This document shows positions 42,398 through 51,597 of a stretch of DNA of 64,000 nucleotides, piece after piece. Location of the stretch: contig NZ_CP025113.1 of assembly GCF_002831585.1 (NCBI RefSeq), positions 3,735,001-3,799,000 on the forward strand, given 5' to 3'. The translations under genes and the position numbers were made by a program. The DNA is from Bradyrhizobium sp. SK17. Lineage in GTDB: Bacteria; Pseudomonadota; Alphaproteobacteria; Rhizobiales; Xanthobacteraceae. Numbering within the stretch: the first letter of the stretch is position 1; every line of letters starts with the position of its first letter. The notes under the pieces were generated by a model. The model worked only from the letters and a program-made list of their open reading frames with translations. It was not told the origin of the DNA and searched no databases.

Positions 42398-43734
42398 GCG
42401 CACCGGTCGTGCTTGCGCTGATGTCGTTCTGCTTCCTGTTCTTCGGCTATCTCGGCGTGCCGGTGCCGTTCTCGCTGATGGCCGGCGTCTTCGTCGGCGC
42501 GCTGCTGTCGGATGTCTCGCTGGCGGCGATCATCCAGAAAATCTTCGACGGCGTCGATTCCGAGGCGCTACTGGCGATCCCGTTTTTCCTGCTGGTCGGC
42601 GAGCTCATGAGCTCGGCCAATGTCGTGGTCCGCATCGCCAACCTGTCGGTCTCGCTGGTCGGGCATATCAGGGGCGGGCTGTCGCAGGTCGTGGTCGTCT
42701 TCAGCATGTTCTTCTCGGAGATGTCGGGCTCGACCACCGCCGACGTCGCCGTCATGAGCCGGGCGCTCGGCGGGCCGATGAAGCGGGAAGGCTATGAGCC
42801 GGCCTTCATCGCCGCGATCATCGCCTCCGCCTCGACCATCGCGGCGCTGGTGCCGCCGAGCATCACGGCGGTGGTCTATGGCGCGGTCGGCAATGTCTCG
42901 ATCGCCGGCCTGTTCATGGCGGGCGTAGTGCCCGGGCTGATGATCGGCTTCGGGCTGATGATCTATTGCTATTTCTTCGGGCCTTCAGGCCTGCGCAAGC
43001 CGCGCGCGCCGCTGCGCCAGGTCGCGTTCGCCGCCGGCGACGCCGCGCTGCCGTTGATGATCCCGGTGATCCTGCTCGGCGGCATCCTGACCGGCTGGTT
43101 CACCCCGACCGAGGCCGGCGTGGTCGCGGTCGCCTACATCATCATCGTGGTGATCCCGGCGCTGAACCGCGGACACCTGAAGAAGATCCCATACGATTTC
43201 TGCCTGGCCGGCCTGATCTTCTCGCTGCCGCTGATCACGATCGGGGCGGCGAATGCATTCGGCTGGATGCTCGCTTATCTGCGCGGTGCGATCTACATCG
43301 CCGACTGGATCACCTCGATCGCCGGCAACGATCCCCACCTCATCATGCTCTTGATGGTGTTGCTGTTCACCGTGGTCGGCGACTTCATCGAGCCGGTCCC
43401 GACCATCATCATCTTCATGCCGCTGGTCAACGCGCTGACCCAGGCCGGCGATATCAACGGCGTGCATATGGGCGTGGTGCTGATCGCGACGCTTGCCTTC
43501 GGCCTGATCACGCCGCCTTACGGGTTGGTGCTGTTGATGGCCTCGAAATTCGTCGGCGTCAGCTTCGCCAAAGCGCTGCGGGCGGCGTTGCCGATCTACG
43601 TCGTGTTCCTGATCACGATCTGCTTCACGATCTATTTTCCGAAGGTCGTGCTGTGGCTACCCAAGCAGGTGATCCCGGAATCTGTCGGCTGCTTCAAGGC
43701 GCCGGGCGGCACCGGCTACATCTGCCCGAACTAG
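42394..43734 (+). CDS. TRAP transporter large permease, DctM family
   Basis: A 446-residue protein with about twelve membrane segments. MSGSTTADVAVM and LVPPSITAVVYGAVGNVSIAGLFMAG are family signatures of the sodium-coupled large subunit. It starts with GTG inside the stop of the small-permease gene. It ends in a CTAG shared with the convergent phosphatase gene. Confidence 0.92.
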   Translation: MSAPVVLALMSFCFLFFGYLGVPVPFSLMAGVFVGALLSDVSLAAIIQKIFDGVDSEALLAIPFFLLVGELMSSANVVVRIANLSVSLVGHIRGGLSQVVVVFSMFFSEMSGSTTADVAVMSRALGGPMKREGYEPAFIAAIIASASTIAALVPPSITAVVYGAVGNVSIAGLFMAGVVPGLMIGFGLMIYCYFFGPSGLRKPRAPLRQVAFAAGDAALPLMIPVILLGGILTGWFTPTEAGVVAVAYIIIVVIPALNRGHLKKIPYDFCLAGLIFSLPLITIGAANAFGWMLAYLRGAIYIADWITSIAGNDPHLIMLLMVLLFTVVGDFIEPVPTIIIFMPLVNALTQAGDINGVHMGVVLIATLAFGLITPPYGLVLLMASKFVGVSFAKALRAALPIYVVFLITICFTIYFPKVVLWLPKQVIPESVGCFKAPGGTGYICPN

Positions 43735-44303
43735 CCGATCTGCTCCAGCTTCCAGCCATTGCCGTTCCGCGCGTAGCGGAATGGCGTCTCGTGGTGGTTC
43801 TCGAAGAAGCCGCCGCACAACACCTCGGCCATCGCCTGCATCACGCCGTCATGGCAGACGAACAAGATGTCGGCGCGCGGATGCCGCTGCTGCCATGCCG
43901 CCACGCAACGTAGCGCGCGCTCGGACACCGCGGGCCACGGCTCGCCATCGGCAGGGAGGATCGTGGTGATGTCCTCCATCGCGGTGATGCCATGCTGTTG
44001 CATGGCCTCGCGGATCGATTGGCCCTCGAGGCTGCCGAAATCGCACTCGATGATGCCGGCATCGATGCTGATGTCCTTGGACAGCGTCGCCGCCACCACC
44101 TCCGCGGTCTGGACGGCGCGGCGCAGCGGGCTTGCAACGATCGCTGCAACCGCGACGCCGGCCAATCGGCGCGCCGCGGCATGTGCCTCGGCGATGCCGT
44201 CCGCGTTCAGGGCATTGTCGGTCAGGCCCTGAAAGCGACCCTGCCGATTCCAGTCGGTGGTCCCGTGCCGCAGGCACAGGAACGAGCGCGAAGGAAATGC
44301 CAC
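43731..44303 (-). CDS. Histidine phosphatase family protein
   Basis: A 190-residue phosphoglycerate-mutase-like phosphatase. LRHGTTDWNRQGRFQG contains the phospho-accepting RHG, SPLRRAVQTAEVV the second Arg, and FVCHDGVMQA the second catalytic His. The substrate could be a sugar phosphate or a nucleotide-derived phosphate such as a cobalamin intermediate. It starts four bases after the enoyl-CoA-hydratase stop, so the two are co-transcribed, though no common pathway is obvious. Confidence 0.88.
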   Translation of the reverse strand: MAFPSRSFLCLRHGTTDWNRQGRFQGLTDNALNADGIAEAHAAARRLAGVAVAAIVASPLRRAVQTAEVVAATLSKDISIDAGIIECDFGSLEGQSIREAMQQHGITAMEDITTILPADGEPWPAVSERALRCVAAWQQRHPRADILFVCHDGVMQAMAEVLCGGFFENHHETPFRYARNGNGWKLEQIG

Positions 44304-44307
44304 GCGG

Positions 44308-45099
44308 TCACTTCGACTTGCTGGTGAACTTCTTCACGGCGACGCGGAAATCGTCGGTATGCATGGTCGTGATGATCTTGTGTTCCTCGGCATCGAGCTG
44401 CTGCTTGGTCGGCGTGGTGGCCGCCTGATAGACCAGTGATTTGGTCGCCGCGATCGCGGCGGGCGGATTTTTCGCCAGCCGCTCGGCGAGTTGCCTTGTG
44501 GCCGCCTTCAGCTCGGTCGCGGGGACGGCCTTGACCACCAGCCCCCATTCATAGGCCTGCTGCGCGGTGAAGCCGTCCTCGGCAAGGAAAATCTGCAACG
44601 CGCGACGGGTGCCGACCGTGCCCACGATGCCGACCGTGCTGCCGCCATCCGGCGAGACGCCGATCTTGGCATAAGCAGGCGTGAAGCGGGCATCGTCCGC
44701 GGCGATACACAGGTCGGTCACGAAGGCGAGGCCCATGCCGGCGCCGGCCGCCGACCCATGCACGCTGGACAGCACGATCTTGGGCATCCGCCGCACCGTC
44801 TCGATGAAGGCGTGGTAGTGATGCAGCATCTCGCCGACCACGGGGGCGATGTTGTTGGCTTCGGCGGCGGCGCCGATGGTCTGCAGATCGCCGCCGGCGC
44901 AGAAGGCGCGGCCTTCGCCCTCGATCACCAGCACGCGGACATCCTTGTTGGCTTCGATCTCGGCGCTGAGCTGCTCGAGCTTCCTGGCGATCGTCAGATC
45001 GATCGCATTGAACGCGGCCGGCCGGTTCAGCGTGATGGTCGCGACGGCGCCGTCGATACGGAGCAAGGCGGGGTCGTTGGGGGAGGCGGGATCTGGCAT
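44308..45099 (-). CDS. Enoyl-CoA hydratase/isomerase family protein
   Basis: A 263-residue crotonase. The oxyanion-hole strands are GEGRAFCAGGDLQTIG and SSVHGSAAGAGMGLA, and an acidic residue follows in FTPAYAKIGVSPDGGSTV. An ATG at 45132 would add 11 residues; 45099 gives the usual N-terminus. It acts on a CoA thioester, in fatty acid or aromatic acid breakdown. It is first in a two-gene unit with the phosphatase. Confidence 0.85.
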   Translation of the reverse strand: MPDPASPNDPALLRIDGAVATITLNRPAAFNAIDLTIARKLEQLSAEIEANKDVRVLVIEGEGRAFCAGGDLQTIGAAAEANNIAPVVGEMLHHYHAFIETVRRMPKIVLSSVHGSAAGAGMGLAFVTDLCIAADDARFTPAYAKIGVSPDGGSTVGIVGTVGTRRALQIFLAEDGFTAQQAYEWGLVVKAVPATELKAATRQLAERLAKNPPAAIAATKSLVYQAATTPTKQQLDAEEHKIITTMHTDDFRVAVKKFTSKSK

Positions 45100-45356
45100 T
45101 TTGAGGACCTTGGGCTTGTTGGTTCCGGGCATTTAAGGCCTTGGCGGGAGCCGTGGCAATCCGGCGCGCCGCCATAGGCGGTTGTGGGGTACCCAGATTT
45201 GCCGGGGACCCCTTGCGTCCGCGCGAGCCATGAGGCCAAATGGCCCGCGCCTTCGGTACGCAGACACGAGCGCTGTGGGGACGGGGCAAGCAAGCTAACA
45301 TCGACAAGAGGAAACAGCATGGGTCACTCCTGCTCGCGCGAATTTGGGTTGTTCCG

Positions 45357-46574
45357 ATGACAGGCTCGGTCATCATCGTCGGCGCCGGACATGCCGGCTT
45401 CCAGCTCGCGGCGTCGCTGCGCCAGGCCGGCTTCGCTGAGCGCATCGCCCTGCTCAATGACGAAGGCCATTTGCCGTATCAGCGGCCGCCGCTGTCGAAG
45501 GCCTATCTGAAAGGCACCGGCGGGCCCGAGACCCTGATGTTCCGGCCCGAGAAATTCTACCACGACAACAAGATCGAGCTGATCACCGACCGGGCGCACG
45601 CGATCGACCGCAATGCGCGGAAAGTGGTGCTCGCCTCCGGCGCGTCGCTCGACTACGGCCATCTGGTGTTCGCGACCGGTGCGCGCAACCGGCTGCTCGA
45701 TATTCCCAACGCCAGGCTGGACGCGGTGCGCTATCTGCGCATCCTCGACGAGAGCCAGGCGCTGCGCGAATTGATCGCACCCGGCATGCGGGTCGTGGTG
45801 ATCGGCGCGGGCTTCATCGGGCTCGAATTCGCCGCCACAGCGCGAGCGAAAGGCCTCGAGGTCGATGTGGTCGAGCTCGCTTCCCGCGTGATGGCGCGCG
45901 CGGTTACCGCGGAGATTTCCGAGTTCTCGCAGGCGCGTCACGCCGCGGCCGGCATCCGGATTCAGCTCGGCGTGCAGGTCACGGCGATCGAGGCCGATGG
46001 CGCCAGGGTCACCGGCGTCAGCCTGAGCAACGGCACGCATATCCCGGCCGATCTCGTCGTGGTCGGCGTCGGCGTGCTGCCGAATGTCGAGCTGGCCGCA
46101 GAGGCCGGCCTTCCGGTCGCATCCGGCATCATCGTCGACGAGCATCTCTTGACCGCCGATCCCAACGTCTCCGCAATCGGCGATTGCGCGCTCTACACCA
46201 GCAAGCGGTTCGGCGGATCGCTGCGGCTGGAATCGGTGCAGAACGCGACCGACCACGCGCGCTGTGTCGCGGCGCGGCTGACCGGCAAGACCGAGGTCTA
46301 TGACGGTCTGCCGTGGTTCTGGAGCGACCAGGGCCCGGACAAGCTGCAAATGGCAGGTCTCACCACCGGCTACGACCGCGTCGTCGTGCGCGGCGACCGC
46401 GCCCAGGGGGCATTCTCGGCGTTCTGCTATCGCGGCGACAGGCTGCTCGGCATCGAGTCGGTGAATCGCGCCGGCGATCACATGTTCGGGCGCAGGCTGC
46501 TTGGTGCCGACGGCTCGATCACGCCGGAGCAGGCCGCGGATGCGAGCTTTGATTTGAAGAGCGCGCTGACGTAA
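45357..46574 (+). CDS. FAD/NAD-dependent ferredoxin-reductase-like oxidoreductase
   Basis: A 405-residue pyridine-nucleotide-disulfide-family reductase. The FAD fingerprint is VIIVGAGHAGFQLA, the NAD fingerprint VIGAGFIGLEFA, and VSAIGDCALYTS closes the FAD site. The subgroup contains rhodocoxin and putidaredoxin reductases, which pass electrons to a ferredoxin serving a P450 or dioxygenase. A P450 gene occurs 15 kb away in this window, but no ferredoxin gene is seen. The start at 45357 matches the family; upstream frame to 45240 is not family-like. Confidence 0.85.
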   Translation: MTGSVIIVGAGHAGFQLAASLRQAGFAERIALLNDEGHLPYQRPPLSKAYLKGTGGPETLMFRPEKFYHDNKIELITDRAHAIDRNARKVVLASGASLDYGHLVFATGARNRLLDIPNARLDAVRYLRILDESQALRELIAPGMRVVVIGAGFIGLEFAATARAKGLEVDVVELASRVMARAVTAEISEFSQARHAAAGIRIQLGVQVTAIEADGARVTGVSLSNGTHIPADLVVVGVGVLPNVELAAEAGLPVASGIIVDEHLLTADPNVSAIGDCALYTSKRFGGSLRLESVQNATDHARCVAARLTGKTEVYDGLPWFWSDQGPDKLQMAGLTTGYDRVVVRGDRAQGAFSAFCYRGDRLLGIESVNRAGDHMFGRRLLGADGSITPEQAADASFDLKSALT

Positions 46575-46586
46575 ACGCAAACAAGC

Positions 46587-46708
46587 GTCGTCCCGGCGCA
46601 GGCCGGGACCCATACGCCGCGGCGGACGTTGTGCAAACGACTCGTCGTTCCAGCGTCCCTCAACAATGACCATTCGTGATTATGGGTCCCGGCCTGCGCC
46701 GGGACGAG
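46587..46708. repeat. Paired REP-like palindromes, GTCGTCCCGG family (copy 4)
   Basis: It has the same two-hairpin form with CGCAGG loops. Its right half runs into the coding region of the convergent ribokinase gene and provides that gene's last codons and stop. Confidence 0.85.
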
Positions 46709-47618
46709 TCGTGGAAAGAACGGCGTTCACCTCATCCGCCGTCGGCATCGACGGCGCAGCCCCCATCCGTTGCACGCAGATCGAGGCGGCGGCGTTGGCG
46801 TAGGCCAGGGCGTCGCCTAGCGGCTTGCCGACAGCGAGTTGTGAGGCGAGGGCGCCGACGAAGCAATCGCCGGCGCCTGTGGTGTCGACGGCCTTGACCT
46901 CGCGCCCCGGCACCAGCAGCGGCTGGTGGCCCTTGACCAGCACCAGAACGCCGCGCTTGCCGAGCGTGACGCAGACGATCTTGCCTGGCCCCATGGTTCG
47001 CGCCGCTTCGGCAAAGCGGGAGGCGGTATCGTGGTCGCTGAGCTCCGTTCCAGCGAGGAGGCCGAGCTCGGTCTCGTTGAGGATCAGGATATCGACCAGA
47101 TCCAGCAGCGTCTTGTCGGCCTGTTTCGCCGGCGCCGGATTGAGGATCGTGGTGACGCCGGCCGCGCGGGCACGTCTGAAGAACGCGGCGATGGTCGGCA
47201 GCGGAATCTCGAACTGGCTGACCGCGACGTCGCCCTTCGCAAGCGCGGGGGCCACGACGTCGTCGGCATCGACCAGTCCGTTGGCGCCCGGCACCACGAC
47301 GATCGTGTTGTCGGCATGGGCAAGCGTGATGATCGCCGTGCCGGAATGCGCGCCGTCCGTATCCTTGACGAAGGCGAGATCGACGCCTTGCGCGGCAAGG
47401 AATGCTCGCAGCTCCCTGCCGAATGCGTCGGTGCCGAGCCGGCCGATCAGCGTGGTCGGAATGCCGAGCTTGGCCGAGGCGACCGCCTGGTTGGCGCCCT
47501 TGCCGCCAGGAAAATACAGCACGGCCTGGCCGGCCACGGTTTCGCCGACCCGCGGATGGCGCTCCGCGGTCGCCACCACGTCCATGTTGATGCTGCCGGC
47601 GACGAAGACGCGGCCCAT
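46680..47618 (-). CDS. rbsK: Ribokinase (PfkB family)
   Basis: A 312-residue sugar kinase. The start VFVAGSINMDVVATAERHPRVGETV and YFPGGKGANQAV are ribokinase hallmarks, and VDTTGAGDCFVGAL holds the catalytic Asp and anion hole. The last ten residues (TTRPGAGRDP) come from a REP element and are not family sequence. GGAG precedes the ATG at 47618. It lies 12 bases after a second PfkB kinase gene, so the two are one operon. Confidence 0.85.
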   Translation of the reverse strand: MGRVFVAGSINMDVVATAERHPRVGETVAGQAVLYFPGGKGANQAVASAKLGIPTTLIGRLGTDAFGRELRAFLAAQGVDLAFVKDTDGAHSGTAIITLAHADNTIVVVPGANGLVDADDVVAPALAKGDVAVSQFEIPLPTIAAFFRRARAAGVTTILNPAPAKQADKTLLDLVDILILNETELGLLAGTELSDHDTASRFAEAARTMGPGKIVCVTLGKRGVLVLVKGHQPLLVPGREVKAVDTTGAGDCFVGALASQLAVGKPLGDALAYANAAASICVQRMGAAPSMPTADEVNAVLSTTRPGAGRDP

Positions 47619-47630
47619 GGCTAGCTCCAC

Positions 47631-48524
47631 TCAGGCGTCGGCACGAAACTCCTGCTTGACCGCCGCGATATCGGCGAGCGTCGGCAGGCCGGCCTCGTTG
47701 CCGAGCTTCTGGATCTTGAAGGTCGACGCCGCGCGCGCGAACTTGAAGTGCTCATGCCAGCCCTTGCTCGGATTTGCGAGGTAAGAATAGATGTAGGCGC
47801 CGTGGAAGACATCGCCCGCGCCGTTGGTGTCGATCACCCGCTCGCGCGGGATCGGGAATGCCGGCAAGGTTCGCACCGCGCCGGCCTCGTCGTACCAGAG
47901 CAGGCCACGCTCGCCCATGGTGACGCCGCCGACCTTGCAGCCGCGGCTCTTGAGATAGTCGAGCATCTGCTCTGGCGTCTTGTCCATCTGCTCGCACAGC
48001 CGCTCGGCGACGATCGCAATGTCGATGAAGGCGAGCAACTCGTGGGTGTTGGTGCGCAGGCCGCCGCCGTCGAGCGAGGTCAGGATGCCGGCCTCGCGGC
48101 ACAGCTTCGCGTAATGGATCGCAGCGTCCGGCTGGTGGCCGTCGATGTGCAGCGCGCGGCAGCCATCGATGTTCAGCAGCGGAAACGGATGGATGTGCTG
48201 GTCGTCGCGGCAGCGCACGATGGCACGCTTGCCGTCATGGGGCATGATGAAGGACAGCGAGGAGGAGTTGACCTTGCGCGGATGGAACGAGATGCCGTAC
48301 CTGTCGGCCATGTCCCAGAACATCCGCCCCAGCCAGTCATTGGCCATGGTGGCGATCAGGTCCGGCTCGATGCCGAGCTTGGCGCAGCAGAACGCCGCGG
48401 TCACCGCGTTGCCGCCGAACGACACGGCATAGGCGTCCGCGACGTGCTTTTCGTCGCCGACCGGCATGTGATCCGTGATGAAGGTGACGTCGATATAGGT
48501 CTGTCCGATGAAGAGAGCCTGCAT
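47631..48524 (-). CDS. PfkB-family sugar kinase
   Basis: A 297-residue kinase. ALFIGQTYIDVTFITDHMPVGDE begins the fold, SFGGNAVTAAFCCAKLG is the substrate-binding motif, and IDTNGAGDVFHGAY contains the catalytic Asp. It resembles ribokinase-like kinases of ketose or nucleoside type; the substrate is not known. First gene of a two-kinase leftward operon with ribokinase. Confidence 0.85.
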   Translation of the reverse strand: MQALFIGQTYIDVTFITDHMPVGDEKHVADAYAVSFGGNAVTAAFCCAKLGIEPDLIATMANDWLGRMFWDMADRYGISFHPRKVNSSSLSFIMPHDGKRAIVRCRDDQHIHPFPLLNIDGCRALHIDGHQPDAAIHYAKLCREAGILTSLDGGGLRTNTHELLAFIDIAIVAERLCEQMDKTPEQMLDYLKSRGCKVGGVTMGERGLLWYDEAGAVRTLPAFPIPRERVIDTNGAGDVFHGAYIYSYLANPSKGWHEHFKFARAASTFKIQKLGNEAGLPTLADIAAVKQEFRADA

Positions 48525-48755
48525 TCGCTTTCCGTCGTCGCTTGGTGTGGTCCCGGCCGGTGACCAGACTAGCACTGCTGGTCGGCCGACATCGCTGAAA
48601 ATATTCGCAACCTTGCCTGGTTTGCGGGTACAGATGGGGCGGGCGAGCAGATCGAGGACCGTTCTGGCATTCGGCATAACGGCCGCCCGCAGCCCGTGGT
48701 TCCGGGATGCGCAAGGGAGGAGCACAATGACGGCAGATTCGGGGAGGCCGCAACC

Positions 48756-49616
48756 ATGATTACAGGTCTCGATCATGTCGTCGTCCTGACCAGCGACATC
48801 GCGGCCGCCAGCGCCGCCTACGAGACGCTGTTCGCGCGGGCGCCGGCCTGGCGCAATAGCGGCGACGGCGCGAACCGCGTGCTGTTCACGCTCGACAACA
48901 CCACGCTGGAATTGATGGCGCCGCGCGGCGACGAGGACGCCGCGCAACGCGTCCGCGGCGCGCTCGCCACCCAGGGAGAAGGGCTTGCGAGCCTCTGCTT
49001 CCGCACCAGCGACGTCGCCAGGACGCATCGCAGGCTCGAGCGGCTGACGCTGAAGCCCGAGCCGGTCGCCGAGGTCGAGAGCCGCGACGAGGCGAGCGGC
49101 GCCACGCTGTCGTGGAAGCGCACGCGCGCCGCGACCGAGGCGACGCGCGGCGTGCGCATGTTCTTCCTGGAGCGGGATCAGGAGCGGCCGCTGTCGGTGC
49201 GCACCACGCCGGCCTCGATCACCGCGATGGATCATGTGGTGGTCTCGACCGCCGACCCGGAACGGGCCGCGGCACTCTATGGCGCGCGGCTCGGGCTCGA
49301 CATGGCACTCGACCGCTCGCATCCCGACTGGGGACGGCTGATGTTCTTCCGCTGCGGCGATCTCGTCGTCGAGGTCACGCACCGGCCGAGCAAGGGGAAT
49401 GACAAGGCGGAGGCCGACGCCCCGGACCGGCTGCGCGGCATCTGCTGGCGCGTCGCCGACATCGATGCCACGCATGCGCGGCTGGTTGCCGCCGGCGTCG
49501 ACGTCTCGGAGATTCGTACCGGCCGCAAGCCCGGCACGCGCGTGATAACGGTGCGCAACGGCACGTGCGGTGTGCCGACGCTCCTGGTGCAGCCCTCTCA
49601 GGGGAAGCCAGACTAG
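48756..49616 (+). CDS. VOC-family protein with two glyoxalase-like domains
   Basis: A 286-residue protein with two vicinal-oxygen-chelate halves, each opening with a metal-ligand His: GLDHVVVLTSDIAAA and AMDHVVVSTADPERA. The second half carries a later Glu in VVEVTH. The build resembles the glyoxalase_3-like proteins of alphaproteobacteria, whose substrates are unknown. GGGGAGG precedes the ATG at 48756. It is divergent from the kinase operon. Confidence 0.8.
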   Translation: MITGLDHVVVLTSDIAAASAAYETLFARAPAWRNSGDGANRVLFTLDNTTLELMAPRGDEDAAQRVRGALATQGEGLASLCFRTSDVARTHRRLERLTLKPEPVAEVESRDEASGATLSWKRTRAATEATRGVRMFFLERDQERPLSVRTTPASITAMDHVVVSTADPERAAALYGARLGLDMALDRSHPDWGRLMFFRCGDLVVEVTHRPSKGNDKAEADAPDRLRGICWRVADIDATHARLVAAGVDVSEIRTGRKPGTRVITVRNGTCGVPTLLVQPSQGKPD

Positions 49617-49661
49617 GCGGCGCTTCGGCTGCGCGTCTTCCGGGCAGCGTGCGTGGGATCT

Positions 49662-49766
49662 CGTCATTCCGGGTGCGCCTCTTGGCGCGAGCCCGGAATC
49701 CATTCATCCAACGTACGTTCGGTTCGATGGATTCCGGGTTCTCGCTTCACGAGCCTCGGAATGACG
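49662..49766. repeat. Palindromic intergenic repeat, CGTCATTCCGGG type
   Basis: The left half begins CGTCATTCCGGG and the right half ends CCTCGGAATGACG. Inner copies of GGAATCCAT and ATGGATTCC face each other. It is related in plan to the 727 repeat but has a different sequence. It fills most of the 230-base gap 49617-49846 between the VOC and TetR genes. Confidence 0.75.
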
Positions 49767-49846
49767 AAGGGACACCGCGAGAAATATCCCCGCGCCACCA
49801 TCGCGACAACATTCGTTCTCAAACGTCGCGCGTCATGCTAGGTTGA

Positions 49847-50575
49847 TTGATCCAGCATCACCGGGCAATCGATTTGGCCAAGGCAAAGCGAATACAGAGA
49901 TGGCAGCGCGACCCGGAAGGGATGCGGCTGCGGATTCTCGAGGCGGCCAAGCAGGAATTCGCCGCCCATGGCCTTGCGGGCGCGCGGGTCGATCGCATTG
50001 CGGCCAATGCCGGCGCCAACAAGCGCATGCTGTACTACCATGTCGGCAACAAGGAGGATCTCTATCTCGAGGTGCTGGAAGGAGCCTATGAGAAGATTCG
50101 CGCCGAGGAGCGCACGCTCGATCTCGAGCATCTCGATCCTCCTGAAGCGATCGGGCGTCTGATCGACTTCACCTGGAACTATTTTCTGCGCAATCCCGAG
50201 TTCCTGGCATTGCTGAACACGGAAAACCTCGCCAAGGCAAAGCACCTGAAGCGCTCGACCAAGGTCAAGTCGATGCACTCGCCCTTTGTCGAGATGATTC
50301 GAACGGTGGTGACGCGCGGCGTCGAGAGCGGCGATTTCCGCGTCACGGTCGATCCGGTGCAGCTCTATATCTCGATCGCGGGGCTTGCGTTCTTCTATCT
50401 TTCCAACAGCGCCACCTTGAGCGTGATCTTCGGCCGCGACCTACTCAAGAAGGACGCCCGCGACGAGCGTCTCGATCACATGATCGCGCTGGTGCTGGCG
50501 GCGCTGACCGGCAAGTCCACCGCCGCGTTCGGCGCGATGCCGGTGCGGCACGCCGCGGAACACCGCGTGGTGTGA
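49847..50575 (+). CDS. TetR-family transcriptional regulator
   Basis: About 240 residues. The HTH is MRLRILEAAKQEFAAHGLAG with GARVDRIAANAGANKRMLYYHVGNKEDLY, followed by an all-helical effector domain (NYFLRNPEFLALLNTENLAKAKHL) of the TetR_C type. The start is uncertain: TTG at 49847 or TTG at 49874 (LAKAKRIQRW). It is about 155 bases upstream of, and in the same direction as, a catabolic ABC-importer operon, and is its likely regulator. Confidence 0.85.
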   Translation: MIQHHRAIDLAKAKRIQRWQRDPEGMRLRILEAAKQEFAAHGLAGARVDRIAANAGANKRMLYYHVGNKEDLYLEVLEGAYEKIRAEERTLDLEHLDPPEAIGRLIDFTWNYFLRNPEFLALLNTENLAKAKHLKRSTKVKSMHSPFVEMIRTVVTRGVESGDFRVTVDPVQLYISIAGLAFFYLSNSATLSVIFGRDLLKKDARDERLDHMIALVLAALTGKSTAAFGAMPVRHAAEHRVV

Positions 50576-50731
50576 CGGCTCGCGGTATCGTCCGCGGCCC
50601 GTATTCACAAAATCTCGTCTGACGAAAGTAGGGGATTCCAGCGCGATTTCGTCGCGTGCCGGGGGCTGGACAGTAATTATCCAACGGGTTAATTTCTGAC
50701 CGAACGAGAGAGACTGCAAGGGAGTGGGGAC

Positions 50732-51541
50732 GTGGCGGAGGCAAAGAGCCCTTCGGGCCTGTCGAAGGTGCTGAACGCGGCGTGGCTGCGCCCGTTCCTG
50801 TTCCTGGTGGTCATCGTGGCCGCCTGGGACCTCTCGATCCGCCTGTTCCACATCCCGGCCTATCAGATCCCGTCGCCCGGCGACGTCGTCGCGGTGCTGT
50901 GGAGCGACTGGCCGGAGCTGCTGCGACAGTCCTGGCCGACCACCTACGCGACGCTTTGCGGTTTCCTGCTGTCGGCGCTGTTCGGCATTCCCGTTGCCAT
51001 GCTGATCGCGGGCTCGAAGACGGTCGAAAGCTACGTCTATCCGCTGCTGGTGTTCTCCCAATCGGTGCCGAAGATCGCGATCGCGCCGTTGTTCGTGGTG
51101 TGGTTCGGCTTCGGCATCATTCCCAAGGTGATCTCGGCGTTCCTGCTCGGCTTCTTCCCCGTCGTGGTCTCGGCGGTGCAGGGCTTCAAGTCGGTCGATC
51201 CCGACATGGTCGATCTGGCGCGCGCGATGCAGGGCAGCCGCTCCAAGGTGTTCTGCGCGGTCAACCTGCCGCACGCGATGCCCGCGATCTTCTCCGGCCT
51301 GAAGGTCTCGGTGACGCTCGCGGTGGTCGGTGCCGTGGTCGGCGAGTTCGTCGGCTCCAATTCCGGCATCGGCTATGTGATGCAGCGTTCGATCGGCACC
51401 TTCGACCTGCCGACGATGTTCGCCGCGCTGGTGATCCTGGCGCTGCTCGGCGTCATCCTGTTCTGGATCGTCGACCGCATCGAGCGGCTGGTGATCCCCT
51501 GGCACGTCAGCCAGCGCGACGACATCAGCTTCGCTTCCTAG
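50732..51541 (+). CDS. ABC transporter permease (SsuC/TauC/ThiX type)
   Basis: A 269-residue permease with six hydrophobic segments. The coupling loop reads VDLARAMQGSRSKVFCAVNLPHAMPAIFSGLKV, typical of taurine, nitrate and pyrimidine importers. It starts with GTG preceded by AAGGGAG. It is first in an operon with a matching binding protein and an ATPase. Confidence 0.9.
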   Translation: MAEAKSPSGLSKVLNAAWLRPFLFLVVIVAAWDLSIRLFHIPAYQIPSPGDVVAVLWSDWPELLRQSWPTTYATLCGFLLSALFGIPVAMLIAGSKTVESYVYPLLVFSQSVPKIAIAPLFVVWFGFGIIPKVISAFLLGFFPVVVSAVQGFKSVDPDMVDLARAMQGSRSKVFCAVNLPHAMPAIFSGLKVSVTLAVVGAVVGEFVGSNSGIGYVMQRSIGTFDLPTMFAALVILALLGVILFWIVDRIERLVIPWHVSQRDDISFAS

Positions 51542-51597
51542 CGCTGCAACCGAACAAGCGGTCCACACAAGGGCCGGATCATCGAGGGAGAACAACC

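Noticed and set aside
47631..49703. Extended 690-codon frame continuing upstream of the PfkB kinase
   Set aside because: The part before 48524 is antisense to the VOC gene and unlike any kinase. The kinase fold begins at the ATG at 48524.
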